Part shown: positions 37,507-45,950 of the stretch, piece after piece
Position numbering within the stretch: the stretch's first letter is position 1
How the letters are laid out: each line of letters opens with the position of its first letter
Assembly (NCBI GenBank): GCA_937995335.1
Contig: CALKIH010000047.1
Location: 1-64,000 of the forward strand
From: UBA2357 sp002344625
GTDB lineage: Bacteria > Pseudomonadota > Gammaproteobacteria > Burkholderiales > Rhodocyclaceae
Reading direction: 5' to 3'
DNA length: 64,000 nt
The notes under the pieces: generated by a model
Database searches by the model: none
What the model was told of the DNA's origin: nothing
Seen by the model: the letters and a program-made list of their open reading frames with translations, nothing else
Program-made: the position numbers and the translations under genes

Positions 37507-39222
37507 ATGGCAGCAAATCCTCAACCCGTAATCAGCGGCCTTGCCCGCGCACTCATTCAGCACGGGCGCCTCTCCGAAGCTGATGCGGTTGCGTGTTCGA
37601 GCAGCACGGCGAACGTTCCCAACGGCTTCATCATCGAGCTTGCGCAGCGCAAGCTGATCACACCCCGTGCGATCGCGGCCTTCGCCGCCGAAACCTTCGG
37701 CTACCCCCTGCTCGACATGGGCGCGATCGACCCGCAAGTCATTCCGCGCGACGCGGTGGATCGCAAGCTGGTCTCGAAACATCAGGTCATCCCGCTGGTC
37801 AAGCGCCAGAATCGCCTGACCATCGCGACCGCCGATCCGTCCAACATGCGCGCGCTCGACGAGATACGGTTTCAGACCGGCCTGCAGGTCGACCTGGTGG
37901 TCGCCGAAGCCGACAAGATCGCGCAATTGGTCGAGAAGCTGTCCGAATCCGCCGGTCAGGCCCTCAAGGATCTCACCGGCGAAGAGTTCGACCTCGAGAT
38001 GCTGCAGGACACCGCAGCCGACGCCGCCCCGCTGGTCGAGGAGACCCAGGAAGTCGACGATGCGCCGGTCGTCAGGTTCATCCAGAAGGTACTGATCGAT
38101 GCGATCAACGAAGGTGCGTCCGATGTGCACTTCGAGCCTTACGAGAAGTTCTATCGAATCCGGGTCCGCACCGACGGGGTGTTGCGCGAAATCGCCCAAC
38201 CCCCGCTGGTCCTGAAGGACAAGATCGCGTCGCGCATCAAGGTGATCTCGCGGCTCGACATTTCGGAAAAGCGGGTACCGCAGGACGGCCGGATGAAACT
38301 GGTGCTGTCGAAGACGAAAGCGATCGACTTCCGGGTCTCGTCCTTGCCGACACTGCACGGCGAAAAGATCGTGATGCGGATTCTCGACCCCTCGTCCGCG
38401 ATGCTGGGGATCGAGGCACTGGGCTATGAGCCGGAGCAGAAGCAGGCCCTGCTCGATGCCGTCCAACGCCCTTACGGCATGATCCTCGTCACCGGCCCGA
38501 CCGGGTCCGGCAAGACGGTATCGCTCTATACCTGTCTGAACCTGCTCAACACAACCGGCGTGAATATTTCGACCGCCGAGGATCCGGCCGAAATCAATCT
38601 GGCCGGCATCAATCAGGTCAACGTCAATGAAAAGGCCGGCCTGACATTCGCCGCGGCACTCCGCTCGTTCCTGCGCCAGGATCCGGATGTGATCATGGTT
38701 GGCGAAATCCGCGACATCGAAACGGCCGAGATCTCGATCAAGGCCGCTCAGACCGGCCACCTGGTGTTGTCCACGCTCCATACCAACGATGCGCCGACGA
38801 CGCTCGAACGGCTCAAGAACATGGGGGTGGCGCCGTTCAACATTGCGTCGTCCGTGATCTTGATCTCGGCCCAGCGCCTTGCCAGGCGTTTATGCTCATG
38901 CAAGCAACCGGTCGACATCCCGGTCGAAGCGTTGCTGCAGGCGGGCTTCAGCGCCGACGAGCTGGATGGCAGCTGGCAGGCTTTCGGGCCGGCAGGCTGT
39001 GAGCGCTGCAAGGGCAGCGGCTACAAGGGCCGGGTGGGCATTTACCAGGTCATGCCGATCAGCGAAGAGATCGCACAGATCATCATGACCAACGGCAACT
39101 CGATCGACATTGCCGAGCAAGCGCAGCGGGAAGGGGTCAAGGATCTTCGTCAGTCCGGTTTGCTCAAGGTTCGGCAGGGGGTGACCTCGTTAGAGGAAGT
39201 CCTCGCGACCACCAACGAATAA
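37507..39222 (+). CDS. pilB: Type IV-A pilus assembly ATPase PilB
   Basis: Cytoplasmic hexameric motor powering pilus extension. The 571-residue protein has the MshEN-type N-terminal domain (about 1-140, a domain that in related ATPases binds cyclic di-GMP), Walker A GPTGSGKT at 330-337, the Asp/His boxes (STLHTNDAPTTLERL), and a tetracysteine zinc site (RLCSCKQP, CERCKGSGYKGR). It heads pilB-pilC-pilD with 19 bases to pilC. The HD-GYP gene upstream in the window makes control by cyclic di-GMP plausible but unproven. Confidence 0.96.
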   Translation: MAANPQPVISGLARALIQHGRLSEADAVACSSSTANVPNGFIIELAQRKLITPRAIAAFAAETFGYPLLDMGAIDPQVIPRDAVDRKLVSKHQVIPLVKRQNRLTIATADPSNMRALDEIRFQTGLQVDLVVAEADKIAQLVEKLSESAGQALKDLTGEEFDLEMLQDTAADAAPLVEETQEVDDAPVVRFIQKVLIDAINEGASDVHFEPYEKFYRIRVRTDGVLREIAQPPLVLKDKIASRIKVISRLDISEKRVPQDGRMKLVLSKTKAIDFRVSSLPTLHGEKIVMRILDPSSAMLGIEALGYEPEQKQALLDAVQRPYGMILVTGPTGSGKTVSLYTCLNLLNTTGVNISTAEDPAEINLAGINQVNVNEKAGLTFAAALRSFLRQDPDVIMVGEIRDIETAEISIKAAQTGHLVLSTLHTNDAPTTLERLKNMGVAPFNIASSVILISAQRLARRLCSCKQPVDIPVEALLQAGFSADELDGSWQAFGPAGCERCKGSGYKGRVGIYQVMPISEEIAQIIMTNGNSIDIAEQAQREGVKDLRQSGLLKVRQGVTSLEEVLATTNE

Positions 39223-39241
39223 CAGGAATCCGTCACAATCC

Positions 39242-40489
39242 ATGGCCACCACGACCCTCACCAAAACCCGCCGCGGCGCGGCTCCGGCCGGCCAGAAGGA
39301 CAGCCTCTACCACTGGGAAGGCAAGGACAAGACCGGCAAGATCATCCGCGGCGAACTGCGCGCCCAGGGAGAAGCCGTGGTTCAGGCCACCTTGCGCCGG
39401 CAAGGCATACTGGTCAACAAGGTCAAGAAACAGAAGATGTCGCGTGGTCACAAGATCACCGACAAGGACATCTCGTTGTTCACGCGCCAACTTGCGACGA
39501 TGATGCGCTCCGGGGTGCCCTTGCTCCAGGCCTTCGATATCGGCATCAAAGGGGCGACCAACCCCAGCCTGGCGCGCATGCTCAACGACATCCGCATGGA
39601 CGTCGAAAGCGGTGCGAGCCTTTCGCAGGCCTTTGGTAAGCATCCGGTCCATTTCGACAAGCTGTTCGTGAACCTGGTCGGTGCCGGCGAGCAGGCGGGT
39701 ATTCTCGACAACCTGCTGGATCGGCTCGCGACCTACAAAGAGAAGATCCTCGCGATCAAGAGCAAGATCAAGTCGGCGCTGTTCTATCCGATCGCGGTCA
39801 TCATCGTCGCGGCGCTCGTCATCACCGTGATCATGCTGTTCGTAGTCCCCGAGTTCAAGAACGTGTTCACCAGTTTCGGCGCCGACCTGCCAGTTCCGAC
39901 ACAGATCGTGATCTCGATGTCCGATTTCTTCGTCGACTACTGGTACCTGATCTTCGGCATCATCTTTGGCGTCGTGAGCGCGATCGGTTATCTCTACAGA
40001 CGCTCGCCAGCCATGCAGAATGCGGTGGACCGGGCGATACTGCAGTTGCCGGTGGTCGGCGAAATCGTCCGCAAGGCCACCGTTGCCCGCTGGACCCGTA
40101 CCCTGTCGACGATGTTCGCCGCGGGCGTGCCGCTCGTGGAAGCCCTCGACTCCGTGGGAGGGGCATCCGGAAACCATGTCTATCTAGTTGCGACCAAGCA
40201 GATACAGACCGAGGTGAGCACCGGCAGCAGCCTTACCGTGGCGATGCAGAATGTGAACGTCTTTCCCACCATGGTCATCCAGATGGTGTCGATCGGCGAG
40301 GAGTCGGGGCAGTTGGACGCGATGCTCGGCAGGGTGGCGGACTTCTTCGAACAGGAGGTCGACGATGCGGTCGCGGGCCTGTCGACACTGCTCGAACCGA
40401 TCATCATGGTGTTCCTCGGCGTCGTCATCGGCGGGCTAGTCGTCGCGATGTATCTGCCGATCTTCAAACTTGGCGCGGTGGTCGGCTAG
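39242..40489 (+). CDS. pilC: Type IV pilus inner-membrane platform protein PilC
   Basis: Inner-membrane platform that couples PilB to the growing pilus. The 415-residue product has two GspF repeats: the first with LFTRQLATMMRSGVPLLQAF, the second with WTRTLSTMFAAGVPLVEAL. Three membrane segments (about 180-200, 235-255 and 385-410) end in FLGVVIGGLVVAMYLPIF. Position between pilB and pilD and full length support a functional gene. Confidence 0.96.
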   Translation: MATTTLTKTRRGAAPAGQKDSLYHWEGKDKTGKIIRGELRAQGEAVVQATLRRQGILVNKVKKQKMSRGHKITDKDISLFTRQLATMMRSGVPLLQAFDIGIKGATNPSLARMLNDIRMDVESGASLSQAFGKHPVHFDKLFVNLVGAGEQAGILDNLLDRLATYKEKILAIKSKIKSALFYPIAVIIVAALVITVIMLFVVPEFKNVFTSFGADLPVPTQIVISMSDFFVDYWYLIFGIIFGVVSAIGYLYRRSPAMQNAVDRAILQLPVVGEIVRKATVARWTRTLSTMFAAGVPLVEALDSVGGASGNHVYLVATKQIQTEVSTGSSLTVAMQNVNVFPTMVIQMVSIGEESGQLDAMLGRVADFFEQEVDDAVAGLSTLLEPIIMVFLGVVIGGLVVAMYLPIFKLGAVVG

Positions 40490-40524
40490 GCGAACAGACC
40501 GAGCGCGGCACCCTTCACTCCAAA

Positions 40525-40549
40525 CCGCCCGGCCCGCACCGTCGGGCGG
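40525..40549 (+). other. Inter-cistronic hairpin between pilC and pilD
   Basis: CCGCCCG (40525-40531) pairs with CGGGCGG (40543-40549) across an 11-base loop. Only a pyrimidine-rich CCATTCTTC follows, so it is a weak or partial terminator, or an mRNA-stabilising stem that sets pilD levels. Confidence 0.5.
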
Positions 40550-40567
40550 CCATTCTTCGACCCACCC

Positions 40568-41419
40568 ATGCCCGAACTCCTTCAAGCGCCTCTCCCCTTC
40601 GCCGCGCTGTGCGCGACAATCGGTCTTTTCATAGGGAGCTTCCTGAATGTCGTGATCCACCGGCTGCCGAGCATGATGGAACGTGAATGGCAGCTTCAGG
40701 CGGCCGAACTGCGCGGCGAAGAGCCGCCGGCGCAGGAGCGCTTCAACCTCGCAACACCGCGCTCGCGCTGCCCGCACTGCGGCCACCTGATCACCGCACT
40801 CGAGAACATCCCGGTGGTGAGCTATCTCTTCCTGCGCGGCCGCTGCCGCCATTGTGGTGCCGGAATCAGCCGCCGCTATCCGATCATCGAACTCCTGAGT
40901 GCCGCCCTGTCAGGCTATGCCGGATGGCATTTCGGTTATGGTCTTGCCGCGGCCGGCGCCCTGCTGTTCATCTGGACAATGATCGCCCTCACCTTCATCG
41001 ACCTCGACACCCAATTGCTCCCCGACAGCCTGACCCTGCCCTTGCTGTGGACCGGGCTGTTGTTCAACATCGGCGCCAGCTTCGCCGAACTGCCCGATGC
41101 GGTGATCGGTGCGATGGCCGGCTATCTGTCGCTATGGTCGATCTACTGGTTGTTCAAACTGGCGACCGGCAAAGAGGGCATGGGCTATGGAGATTTCAAG
41201 CTGCTTGCCGCGATCGGCGCATGGCTTGGTTGGCAGATGCTGCCACTCACGATTCTGCTGTCCTCGCTGGTCGGCGCAGTCGTGGGTGTCTGCCTGATCA
41301 TGTTTGCACGCCACGGCCGCAGCGTACCCATCCCGTTCGGCCCCTATCTCGCCGCGGCTGGCGTGATCGCCCTTTTCTGGGGGCCATCGATAACATCAGC
41401 CTATCTTGGCGGCTTCTGA
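40568..41419 (+). CDS. pilD: Prepilin peptidase / N-methyltransferase PilD
   Basis: Cleaves and N-methylates type IV prepilins in the inner membrane. The 283-residue protein has two CxxC pairs (CPHCGH and CRHCGA, about 69-99) and the two catalytic aspartates of aspartic prepilin peptidases, in FIDLDTQLLPD and GYGDFKLLAAIGAWLGW. About eight hydrophobic segments are present. In many proteobacteria coaE and zapD follow pilD; here the next gene is fmdB-like. Confidence 0.96.
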   Translation: MPELLQAPLPFAALCATIGLFIGSFLNVVIHRLPSMMEREWQLQAAELRGEEPPAQERFNLATPRSRCPHCGHLITALENIPVVSYLFLRGRCRHCGAGISRRYPIIELLSAALSGYAGWHFGYGLAAAGALLFIWTMIALTFIDLDTQLLPDSLTLPLLWTGLLFNIGASFAELPDAVIGAMAGYLSLWSIYWLFKLATGKEGMGYGDFKLLAAIGAWLGWQMLPLTILLSSLVGAVVGVCLIMFARHGRSVPIPFGPYLAAAGVIALFWGPSITSAYLGGF

Positions 41420-41478
41420 TTCCCCGTGACACTCGATCGTTGCATGAGCGACGCCATTTATCGGGCGTTCCCGGACTC

Positions 41479-41487
41479 TGTTAGAAT
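41479..41487 (+). promoter_or_regulatory. Extended -10 promoter of the fmdB-like gene
   Basis: TGtTAGAAT lies 30 bases before the ATG. The TGn extension compensates for the lack of a clear -35. Confidence 0.45.
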
Positions 41488-41517
41488 TTCGCGCTTGCCC
41501 ATTGGGAGATGATTGAC

Positions 41518-41805
41518 ATGCCCATTTACGAATATCGCTGTACGAGCTGCGGGTTTCAGAAAGACCATCTCCAAAAGATGAGCGACGACCCGCTTACCCA
41601 CTGCCCCGCCTGCGGCGCCGACGGTTACACCAAGCTGCTCTCGGCCGCGGGCTTCCAGTTGAAAGGCAGCGGCTGGTATGCCACCGATTTCAAGGGCAGC
41701 GGCACACCACCGGCCGCGAAGCCGTCGGAAAGCACAGCCGGTGCGGGCGCGGCTGCGACCAGCACGGGCTGCGGCGGCGGTTGCGCCTGCCACCCGGCAA
41801 GCTGA
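41518..41805 (+). CDS. FmdB-family zinc-ribbon protein
   Basis: A 95-residue protein starting MPIYEYRC. The zinc ribbon is formed by C8, C11, C29 and C32, as in the FmdB regulatory family, followed by KLLSAAGFQLKGSGWYATDF, the family's second block. It ends in an Ala/Ser-rich tail and an unusual CGGGCACH cluster that may bind another metal. GGGAG at 41504-41508 favours the ATG at 41518 over the one at 41509. It precedes aspS, a common arrangement in betaproteobacteria; its molecular role is not established. Confidence 0.88.
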   Translation: MPIYEYRCTSCGFQKDHLQKMSDDPLTHCPACGADGYTKLLSAAGFQLKGSGWYATDFKGSGTPPAAKPSESTAGAGAAATSTGCGGGCACHPAS

Positions 41806-41827
41806 GCCACCCACACCCGTCTCCCCC

Positions 41828-41856
41828 GCACGGCCCGTCGTGGCCGTGCTTTCTGT
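41828..41856 (+). terminator. Terminator or attenuator between fmdB-like gene and aspS
   Basis: A perfect 8-base stem GCACGGCC/GGCCGTGC (41828-41835, 41842-41849) with loop CGTCGT is followed by TTTCTGT. The stem ends 22 bases before the aspS ATG, so it could also modulate aspS translation. Confidence 0.6.
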
Positions 41857-41871
41857 CCCGGAACGAAATCG

Positions 41872-43671
41872 ATGCGAACCCAATATTGTGGCCAGGTAAC
41901 GGCCGCCGACCTTGACCAGACCGTCGTCCTGTGCGGCTGGGTACATCGCCGCCGCGATCACGGTGGCGTCATCTTCATCGACCTGCGCGACCGCGAAGGC
42001 CTCGTGCAAGTCGTGTGCGACCCGGACCGGGCCGCAATGTTCGCGATCGCCGAGTCGGTGCGCAACGAGTTCGTGCTGAAGATGACCGGCAAGGTCCGTC
42101 GCCGGCCCGCCGGCACCGAGAACACCAATCTCACCTCGGGCGAGATCGAAGTCCTGTGCCACGAGATCGAAGTGCTCAACGCGGCGGCCACGCCACCGTT
42201 CCAGGTCGACGACGAGAACCTGTCCGAAAACGTACGCCTGACCAACCGGGTCATCGACCTGCGCCGCCCGCAGATGCAAAGAAACCTCATGCTGCGCTAC
42301 AAGGTCGCGATGGCGTTTCGCCGCTTTCTCGATTCAGCCGGCTTCGTCGACATCGAAACCCCGATGCTCACCAAGAGCACGCCTGAGGGCGCGCGCGACT
42401 ACCTCGTGCCATCGCGGGTTCATCCTGGCCAGTTCTTCGCACTGCCACAGTCGCCGCAGCTGTTCAAGCAGCTGCTGATGGTGGCCGGATTCGACCGCTA
42501 TTATCAGATCACCAAGTGCTTCCGCGACGAAGATCTGCGTGCCGACCGCCAACCCGAATTCACCCAGATCGACCTTGAAACCTCGTTCATGGACGAACAG
42601 GCGATCACCACGCTGGTCGAGAAGATGTTCCGCACGGTATTCGACGAAGCCTTGGGCGTAACACTGCCCGATCCGTTCCCGCGCATGACCTACGCCGAGG
42701 CCATGCGCCGCTTCGGCTCGGACAAACCCGATCTGCGCGTCACCCTCGAGCTCACCGAAGTCACCGACGCCGTGCGCGACGTGGCCTTCAAGGTGTTCTC
42801 CGGCGCAGCCAACAGTGGCGGGCGGGTCGCCGCGCTGCGGGTCCCCGGCGGCGCGAGTCTCACGCGCGGCGAAATCGACGAGTACACCAAGTTCGTCGGC
42901 ATTTACGGCGCACGCGGGCTCGCCTACATCAAGGTCAACGACGCAAGCATTCTGAGCGAGGCAGGACTGCAGTCGCCCATCGTCAAGAACCTGCACGAAC
43001 AGGCGCTACGCACCATCATCGAGCGCACCGGCGCGCAGAACGGCGACCTGATCTTCTTCGGCGCCGACAAGCCCAAGGTCGTGAACGACGCGCTCGGCGC
43101 GCTTCGGACCAAGCTCGGGCACGAGAAGGGTTATGTGACGGGCGAAGCCTGGACGCCGGTGTGGATTCTCGACTTCCCGATGTTCGAGTACGACGACGAA
43201 GACAAACGCTGGACCGCCTGCCACCACCCGTTCACCGCACCCAAAGACGAGCACGTCGACCTGCTCGAGACCGACCCTGGCGCATGCCTCGCCAAAGCGT
43301 ACGACCTGGCGCTCAACGGCTGGGAGGTCGGCGGCGGATCGGTTCGTATCCATCGTGCCGACATGCAGAGCAAGGTATTCCGCGCGCTCAATATCGGTGA
43401 CGAGGAAGCACAGGTTAAGTTCGGCTTCCTGCTCGACGCGCTCAAGTACGGCGCCCCCCCCCATGGCGGACTGGCCTTCGGCCTCGACCGCATCGTCACC
43501 CTCATGACCGGGGCCGAGTCGATTCGCGACGTGATCGCCTTCCCGAAAACCCAGCGCGCACAATGCCTGCTGACGGACGCGCCGGGTTCGGTCGACGAGA
43601 AACAACTGCGCGAGCTGCATATCCGCCTGCGCCAGAAGCTCGAAACCCAGGTGGAAGTCGGCAAAGCCTGA
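41872..43671 (+). CDS. aspS: Aspartyl-tRNA synthetase
   Basis: Class II synthetase, 599 residues, full bacterial size. The N-terminal OB anticodon-binding domain holds GWVHRRRDHGGVIFIDLRD. Motif 2 is in CFRDEDLRADRQPEFTQID, a bacterial GAD insertion is at about 290-410, and motif 3 is GLAFGLDRIV near the C-terminus. Whether it is discriminating or also charges tRNA-Asn cannot be told from this window. A run of nine C (43454-43462) lies within the conserved GAPPHGG. Confidence 0.97.
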   Translation: MRTQYCGQVTAADLDQTVVLCGWVHRRRDHGGVIFIDLRDREGLVQVVCDPDRAAMFAIAESVRNEFVLKMTGKVRRRPAGTENTNLTSGEIEVLCHEIEVLNAAATPPFQVDDENLSENVRLTNRVIDLRRPQMQRNLMLRYKVAMAFRRFLDSAGFVDIETPMLTKSTPEGARDYLVPSRVHPGQFFALPQSPQLFKQLLMVAGFDRYYQITKCFRDEDLRADRQPEFTQIDLETSFMDEQAITTLVEKMFRTVFDEALGVTLPDPFPRMTYAEAMRRFGSDKPDLRVTLELTEVTDAVRDVAFKVFSGAANSGGRVAALRVPGGASLTRGEIDEYTKFVGIYGARGLAYIKVNDASILSEAGLQSPIVKNLHEQALRTIIERTGAQNGDLIFFGADKPKVVNDALGALRTKLGHEKGYVTGEAWTPVWILDFPMFEYDDEDKRWTACHHPFTAPKDEHVDLLETDPGACLAKAYDLALNGWEVGGGSVRIHRADMQSKVFRALNIGDEEAQVKFGFLLDALKYGAPPHGGLAFGLDRIVTLMTGAESIRDVIAFPKTQRAQCLLTDAPGSVDEKQLRELHIRLRQKLETQVEVGKA

Positions 43672-43680
43672 GTGCCCGCA

Positions 43681-43702
43681 GGCGAGGGCGCCCGCCCTCG
43701 CC
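43681..43702 (+). other. Strong hairpin after aspS without T-run
   Basis: GGCGAGGGC/GCCCTCGCC (43681-43689, 43694-43702) forms a perfect 9-base stem with a 4-base loop just downstream of the aspS stop. No T-tract follows, so it may stabilise the 3' end or act with Rho. Confidence 0.55.
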
Positions 43703-43778
43703 GTGGTGCGATCCTGTCGGCCGACCGTATGCAAAACGACCTACAGATCACCCCGCCACTGCCGTAAAGTAGTCGAAT

Positions 43779-43812
43779 GGTTCGCGCATCGCCGCACGAC
43801 GGTGCGCGAACC
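43779..43812. repeat. 10-base perfect inverted repeat upstream of the receiver-TPR gene
   Basis: GGTTCGCGCA (43779-43788) and TGCGCGAACC (43803-43812) flank a 14-base loop that can itself form a short CCG/CGG stem. It lies 47 bases before the ATG. It may be the terminator-like end of aspS transcription, an operator, or a leader structure. Confidence 0.55.
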
Positions 43813-43858
43813 GCAACCCTTTAGACGACACAATGGACAGCGGCCCCGCCATCGCACC

Positions 43859-45538
43859 ATGGCACACCTCGATCAGCTCAGCGTACTCGTCATCGAAGCC
43901 AATCAGGGCATGCGGGCCCAGTTGCGCGCCATGCTGGAGAGCTTTCAGATCAGCGGGGTACAGTTTTCCCCGACCGCCGGCTCCGCGATCCGCCGGCTGC
44001 GCGAGCAGCGCTTCGATCTCATCATGTGCGAGTTCGAGCTCGGAAACGGCCAGGACGGGCAGCACCTGCTGGAGGATTTGCGCAGCCAGGCCATCATTCC
44101 GCCCGAAACGCTCTTCATCATGATCACCGGCGAACGCAATTACGAGCGGGTGATCGGCGCAGCCGAGCTCTCGCCCGACGACTACATTCTCAAGCCTTTG
44201 ACGGCCGGCACACTGCAGATGCGCCTCGAGCGCGCGCTCAACAAACGCGAGCTGTTCCTGCCGTTCTACCGGGCGATCGCCGCCGGCGATCCGCAACAGG
44301 CGCTCGACTACTGCATTGGCGCCGAGAGCGAATATCCGCGCCTGCGCATCGACTTCATGCGCAAGCGGGCCGAACTGCTGGCGAGCATGGGCCAGGCCGA
44401 TCGCGCCGAAACCGTATTTCGCGAAATCCTGGCGATCAAGTCCATCCCCTGGGCGCGCCTCGGCTTCGGCCGGATGCTGTTTGCCCGCAAGGCCTTCGAC
44501 GAGGCCGCCAAGCTGTTCGAGGGTCTCGTGGCCGAAAGCGGCTATTACCTCGATGCCTATGACTGGCTGGCGCGCACCCACAAGCAGATCGGGCTTGCCG
44601 ACCGCGCCTGCTCGGTGCTTGCGAACGCGGTCGAGCTGTCGCCGCATCGGCTGTCACGCCTGCGCCAGTATGCGGGTGCATCGATGGACAGGGGCGATTT
44701 CGCCACTGCCGAACACACCATGGTCGAAGTCGTACGCAAGGGCAAGTACTCCGACTTTCGCGATCCCCAGGATCACGTCCAACTGGTTCGCGCGCAGCTC
44801 GCGCAGCGTCGCATCGCCGACGCCGAGAAAACTATCCGCGATCTCGAACAATCGATGCCAGGCATCGCAAGCAGCGCCGTCTGCAGCACTTTCGCGAAAG
44901 CACTGGTTCACCAGCACAGCGGCAACGCCGAGGGCGCACGCGCCGAGATCCGCAAAGCACTCGACATCGCGAAACGCACGCAACTCGCCACCGAGCTCAA
45001 ACATCAATTGCTCGACGCCTGCCTCGAGATACGTCTCGATGCGGAAGGCAGTCAGCTCGCGACCGAGATCCTGCGCCATGCCGCCGACGAGGCGACCATC
45101 GAAAACACACGCGAAGTGATGAAGAAACGCGGCCGCAACGATCTGGCCGATGCCGTCGAAGCGCAGCTCCACACCGAGGTCAAGACCTATGTGGCGAATG
45201 GTGCGGCACTGGCTCAGGCGGGTAACTTCGACGCCGCGGTCACGGAGATGATGAGCGCCGTCCGCAAGATGCCCGGCAACCAGCATGTGCTGTTCAATGC
45301 CGCGCTGGCACTGCTCAGGCACATCGAACACAAGGGCTGGAACGAACGTTTTGCCAATCAGGCACGCACCCTGATCAACCGGGCGCGTCGCCTCGACCCC
45401 GCCAATGCGCGACTCGAGGCCCTCATGAATCTCAACCAGGCTTTGGCGCGCAAGTACGGCATCCAGCCGACACGCCCGGCCCCGCCGCGCGCCGCCACCA
45501 CCCCGGAAAGCGTCGCCCGGCTGGCGTGGATGCGCTAG
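43859..45538 (+). CDS. Receiver-domain protein with TPR repeats, phospho-acceptor Asp replaced
   Basis: A 559-residue protein: receiver domain (about 5-130), then a long helical TPR-like array (about 135-535). The receiver keeps K112 (YILKPL) and T90, but the phospho-acceptor position is Glu58 (LIMCEFELGNGQDG), and the acidic metal pair is reduced to Glu13-Ala14. Phosphorylation in the usual way therefore looks impossible; Glu may mimic the active state. No output enzyme is present, so TPR contacts probably carry the signal. The ATG at 43859 has no clear Shine-Dalgarno. The downstream RNase gene begins 19 bases after its stop. Confidence 0.85.
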   Translation: MAHLDQLSVLVIEANQGMRAQLRAMLESFQISGVQFSPTAGSAIRRLREQRFDLIMCEFELGNGQDGQHLLEDLRSQAIIPPETLFIMITGERNYERVIGAAELSPDDYILKPLTAGTLQMRLERALNKRELFLPFYRAIAAGDPQQALDYCIGAESEYPRLRIDFMRKRAELLASMGQADRAETVFREILAIKSIPWARLGFGRMLFARKAFDEAAKLFEGLVAESGYYLDAYDWLARTHKQIGLADRACSVLANAVELSPHRLSRLRQYAGASMDRGDFATAEHTMVEVVRKGKYSDFRDPQDHVQLVRAQLAQRRIADAEKTIRDLEQSMPGIASSAVCSTFAKALVHQHSGNAEGARAEIRKALDIAKRTQLATELKHQLLDACLEIRLDAEGSQLATEILRHAADEATIENTREVMKKRGRNDLADAVEAQLHTEVKTYVANGAALAQAGNFDAAVTEMMSAVRKMPGNQHVLFNAALALLRHIEHKGWNERFANQARTLINRARRLDPANARLEALMNLNQALARKYGIQPTRPAPPRAATTPESVARLAWMR

Positions 45539-45557
45539 CCGGCCGAGGCCCCACACC

Positions 45558-45950
45558 ATGAAAACACGGCTGCGCCCAATGCTGACCCGTATCGCGACCA
45601 CATCGCGCGGCCTGCTGATCGCGCTGCTGATGGTCGTGGCGAGCGGCTGCAGCGACGCCCGCGATGCCAGTCGGGCACTCGCCGGATTGCCGCCTGAAGC
45701 CATCACCACACTGGCCCTGATCGAGCGCGGCGGCCCCTACCCTTATCGGCAGGACGGCACCGTGTTCCAGAACCGCGAACGCCTGTTGCCGCAACAGGCG
45801 CGTGGCTACTATCGCGAGTACACCGTCCCCACACCCGGCGCCAGCAATCGCGGCGCCCGACGCTGGGTGACCGGCGGCAATCCGCCCGAAGTGTTCTATT
45901 ACACCGAAGACCACTACCGCAGCTTCCGCCGGATCGAGGTCAAGCCATGA
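45558..45950 (+). CDS. Exported guanyl-specific ribonuclease (barnase/RNase Sa family) with lipobox
   Basis: A 130-residue protein. Residues 1-31 form a lipoprotein-type signal ending VASGC (Cys31). The mature part matches the microbial RNase fold: YYREYTVPTPG (catalytic base Glu87), RGARRW (Arg101/102) and YYTEDHYRSF (catalytic acid His119) correspond to the known catalytic Glu, Arg and His of RNase Sa. The enzyme would cut RNA 3' of guanosine in the periplasm or at the cell surface. The stop overlaps the barstar start in an ATGA, so toxin and inhibitor are made together. Confidence 0.88.
   Translation: MKTRLRPMLTRIATTSRGLLIALLMVVASGCSDARDASRALAGLPPEAITTLALIERGGPYPYRQDGTVFQNRERLLPQQARGYYREYTVPTPGASNRGARRWVTGGNPPEVFYYTEDHYRSFRRIEVKP

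Noticed and set aside
37335..37583. Small frame between the ypjD-like gene and pilB
   Set aside because: No family resemblance and it overlaps the pilB start. The opposite-strand reading also looks unremarkable.
43454..43462. C9 tract in aspS as a phase-variation switch
   Set aside because: It encodes the invariant GAPPHGG of an essential enzyme, so slippage would be lethal. The run is explained by codon choice.
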